Source: Effrenium voratum
Lineage: Eukaryota > Sar > Dinophyceae > Suessiales > Symbiodiniaceae
Length of the DNA stretch: 64,000 bases
NCBI GenBank assembly: GCA_963377175.1
Contig: CAUJNA010002146.1
Span: forward strand, 463,501 to 527,500
Direction of reading: 5' to 3'
A program made the translations under genes and the position numbers. The notes beneath the pieces are model-generated. The model did no database searches. It had not been told where the DNA came from and was given only the letters and a program-made list of their open reading frames with translations. Position 1 is the first letter of the stretch; each line of letters starts with the position of its first letter. Shown here in pieces: positions 1-64,000 of the stretch.

Positions 1-48
1 CTTTTGGAATCGGTTGAAGCATTGGACCCTCCATTGAAAAGGTCGAAC

Positions 49-82
49 CGGACCTCCATTGGAAGGTGCTGTTGCCTCAAAA
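49..82 (+). repeat. Dispersed degenerate repeat, copy 1
   Basis: GACCTCCATTGGAAGG..GTTGCCTCAAAACGG, a relative of 1209-1245 and 37792-37830. Confidence 0.5.
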
Positions 83-409
83 CGGATTCGCCCTTCTTGA
101 TGCCTAGGCTGCAAAGCGCCTTTTCTTCTGACGCCCCAAAACCATGGTCCTCCAAATGTCGAACCCATAGCCCATGGCGACCAATTCCTCCGGCGCCCGG
201 AAAAAAAACCGCTGGACTCGGAGTTTTGACTCGGATGTTCAGTGACCCTGAAAAGGATTGGAGCCCTTTTTGGGGAAGACCATTTGTCGTGGGCACCAAA
301 AAAAAGGGAAAAGGAATTGGTGCCACTGAACAACTGAGTGAGGGTCATGACCCCTCCAAGGCAGACTTCATTGTTCACGTCTCTGGCCCCCCTGCCCAGA
401 TCTCCCAAC

Positions 410-64000
<63,591 letters not shown>

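Overview
This window looks like nuclear DNA of a dinoflagellate. The evidence is indirect but consistent: very small exons in long introns, splice donors that are often GC instead of GT, abundant micro- and minisatellites, almost no long intact reading frames, and several protein families that I associate from memory with dinoflagellate genomes. There are no bacterial operons, rRNA, tRNA or CRISPR signals. All gene models were made by eye; no similarity search was possible.

Layer 1, the host gene (minus strand, whole window). Sixteen short candidate exons (28-144 nt) run from beyond position 64000 down to about 410. Between 42.5 kb and 4.9 kb the chosen exons keep a consistent reading phase from junction to junction. 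The encoded protein is basic, arginine-rich and low in complexity, and I do not recognise it. Most of the remaining sequence between 1-11.4, 25.8-44.3 and 62.5-64 kb is intron of this gene. It holds microsatellites, a ~125-bp tandem repeat, an inverted pair of a dispersed repeat element, and short palindromes.

Layer 2, cassette 1 (about 11.42-25.80 kb, plus strand). This is a block of about four intron-rich genes inside one host intron, antisense to the host. They are a charged coiled-coil protein, a protein with DNA-cytosine-methyltransferase-like motifs, a protein of unknown function with a basic tail, and a zinc-knuckle protein whose motif order resembles a DDE transposase. A 21-bp direct repeat (20/21 identical) flanks the block, and its introns are unusually rich in self-complementary words (CATG, GATC, TGCA, ATAT).

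Layer 3, element 2 (44,363-62,533, plus strand). This 18.2-kb block is bounded by an inverted repeat of about 38 bp (core TACTTGGGCGGTCGGC) with sub-terminal ACTTAC/GTAAGT repeats, and it also lies in a host intron. It carries five genes in one direction; the last is a transposase-like protein with Tnp2/CACTA-like motif order. A bipartite motif, GGCTGGGC-N-GCTCGC, lies 25-60 nt upstream of the start codon of four of the five genes. Its reverse complement is clustered in an intron of the first gene and downstream of the transposase.

My reading is that two giant multi-gene DNA transposons, each ending in a DDE-like gene and each carrying several unknown partner genes, have inserted antisense into introns of one host gene. 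The repeats and reading frames are seen directly. The transposon interpretation and the protein roles are inference.
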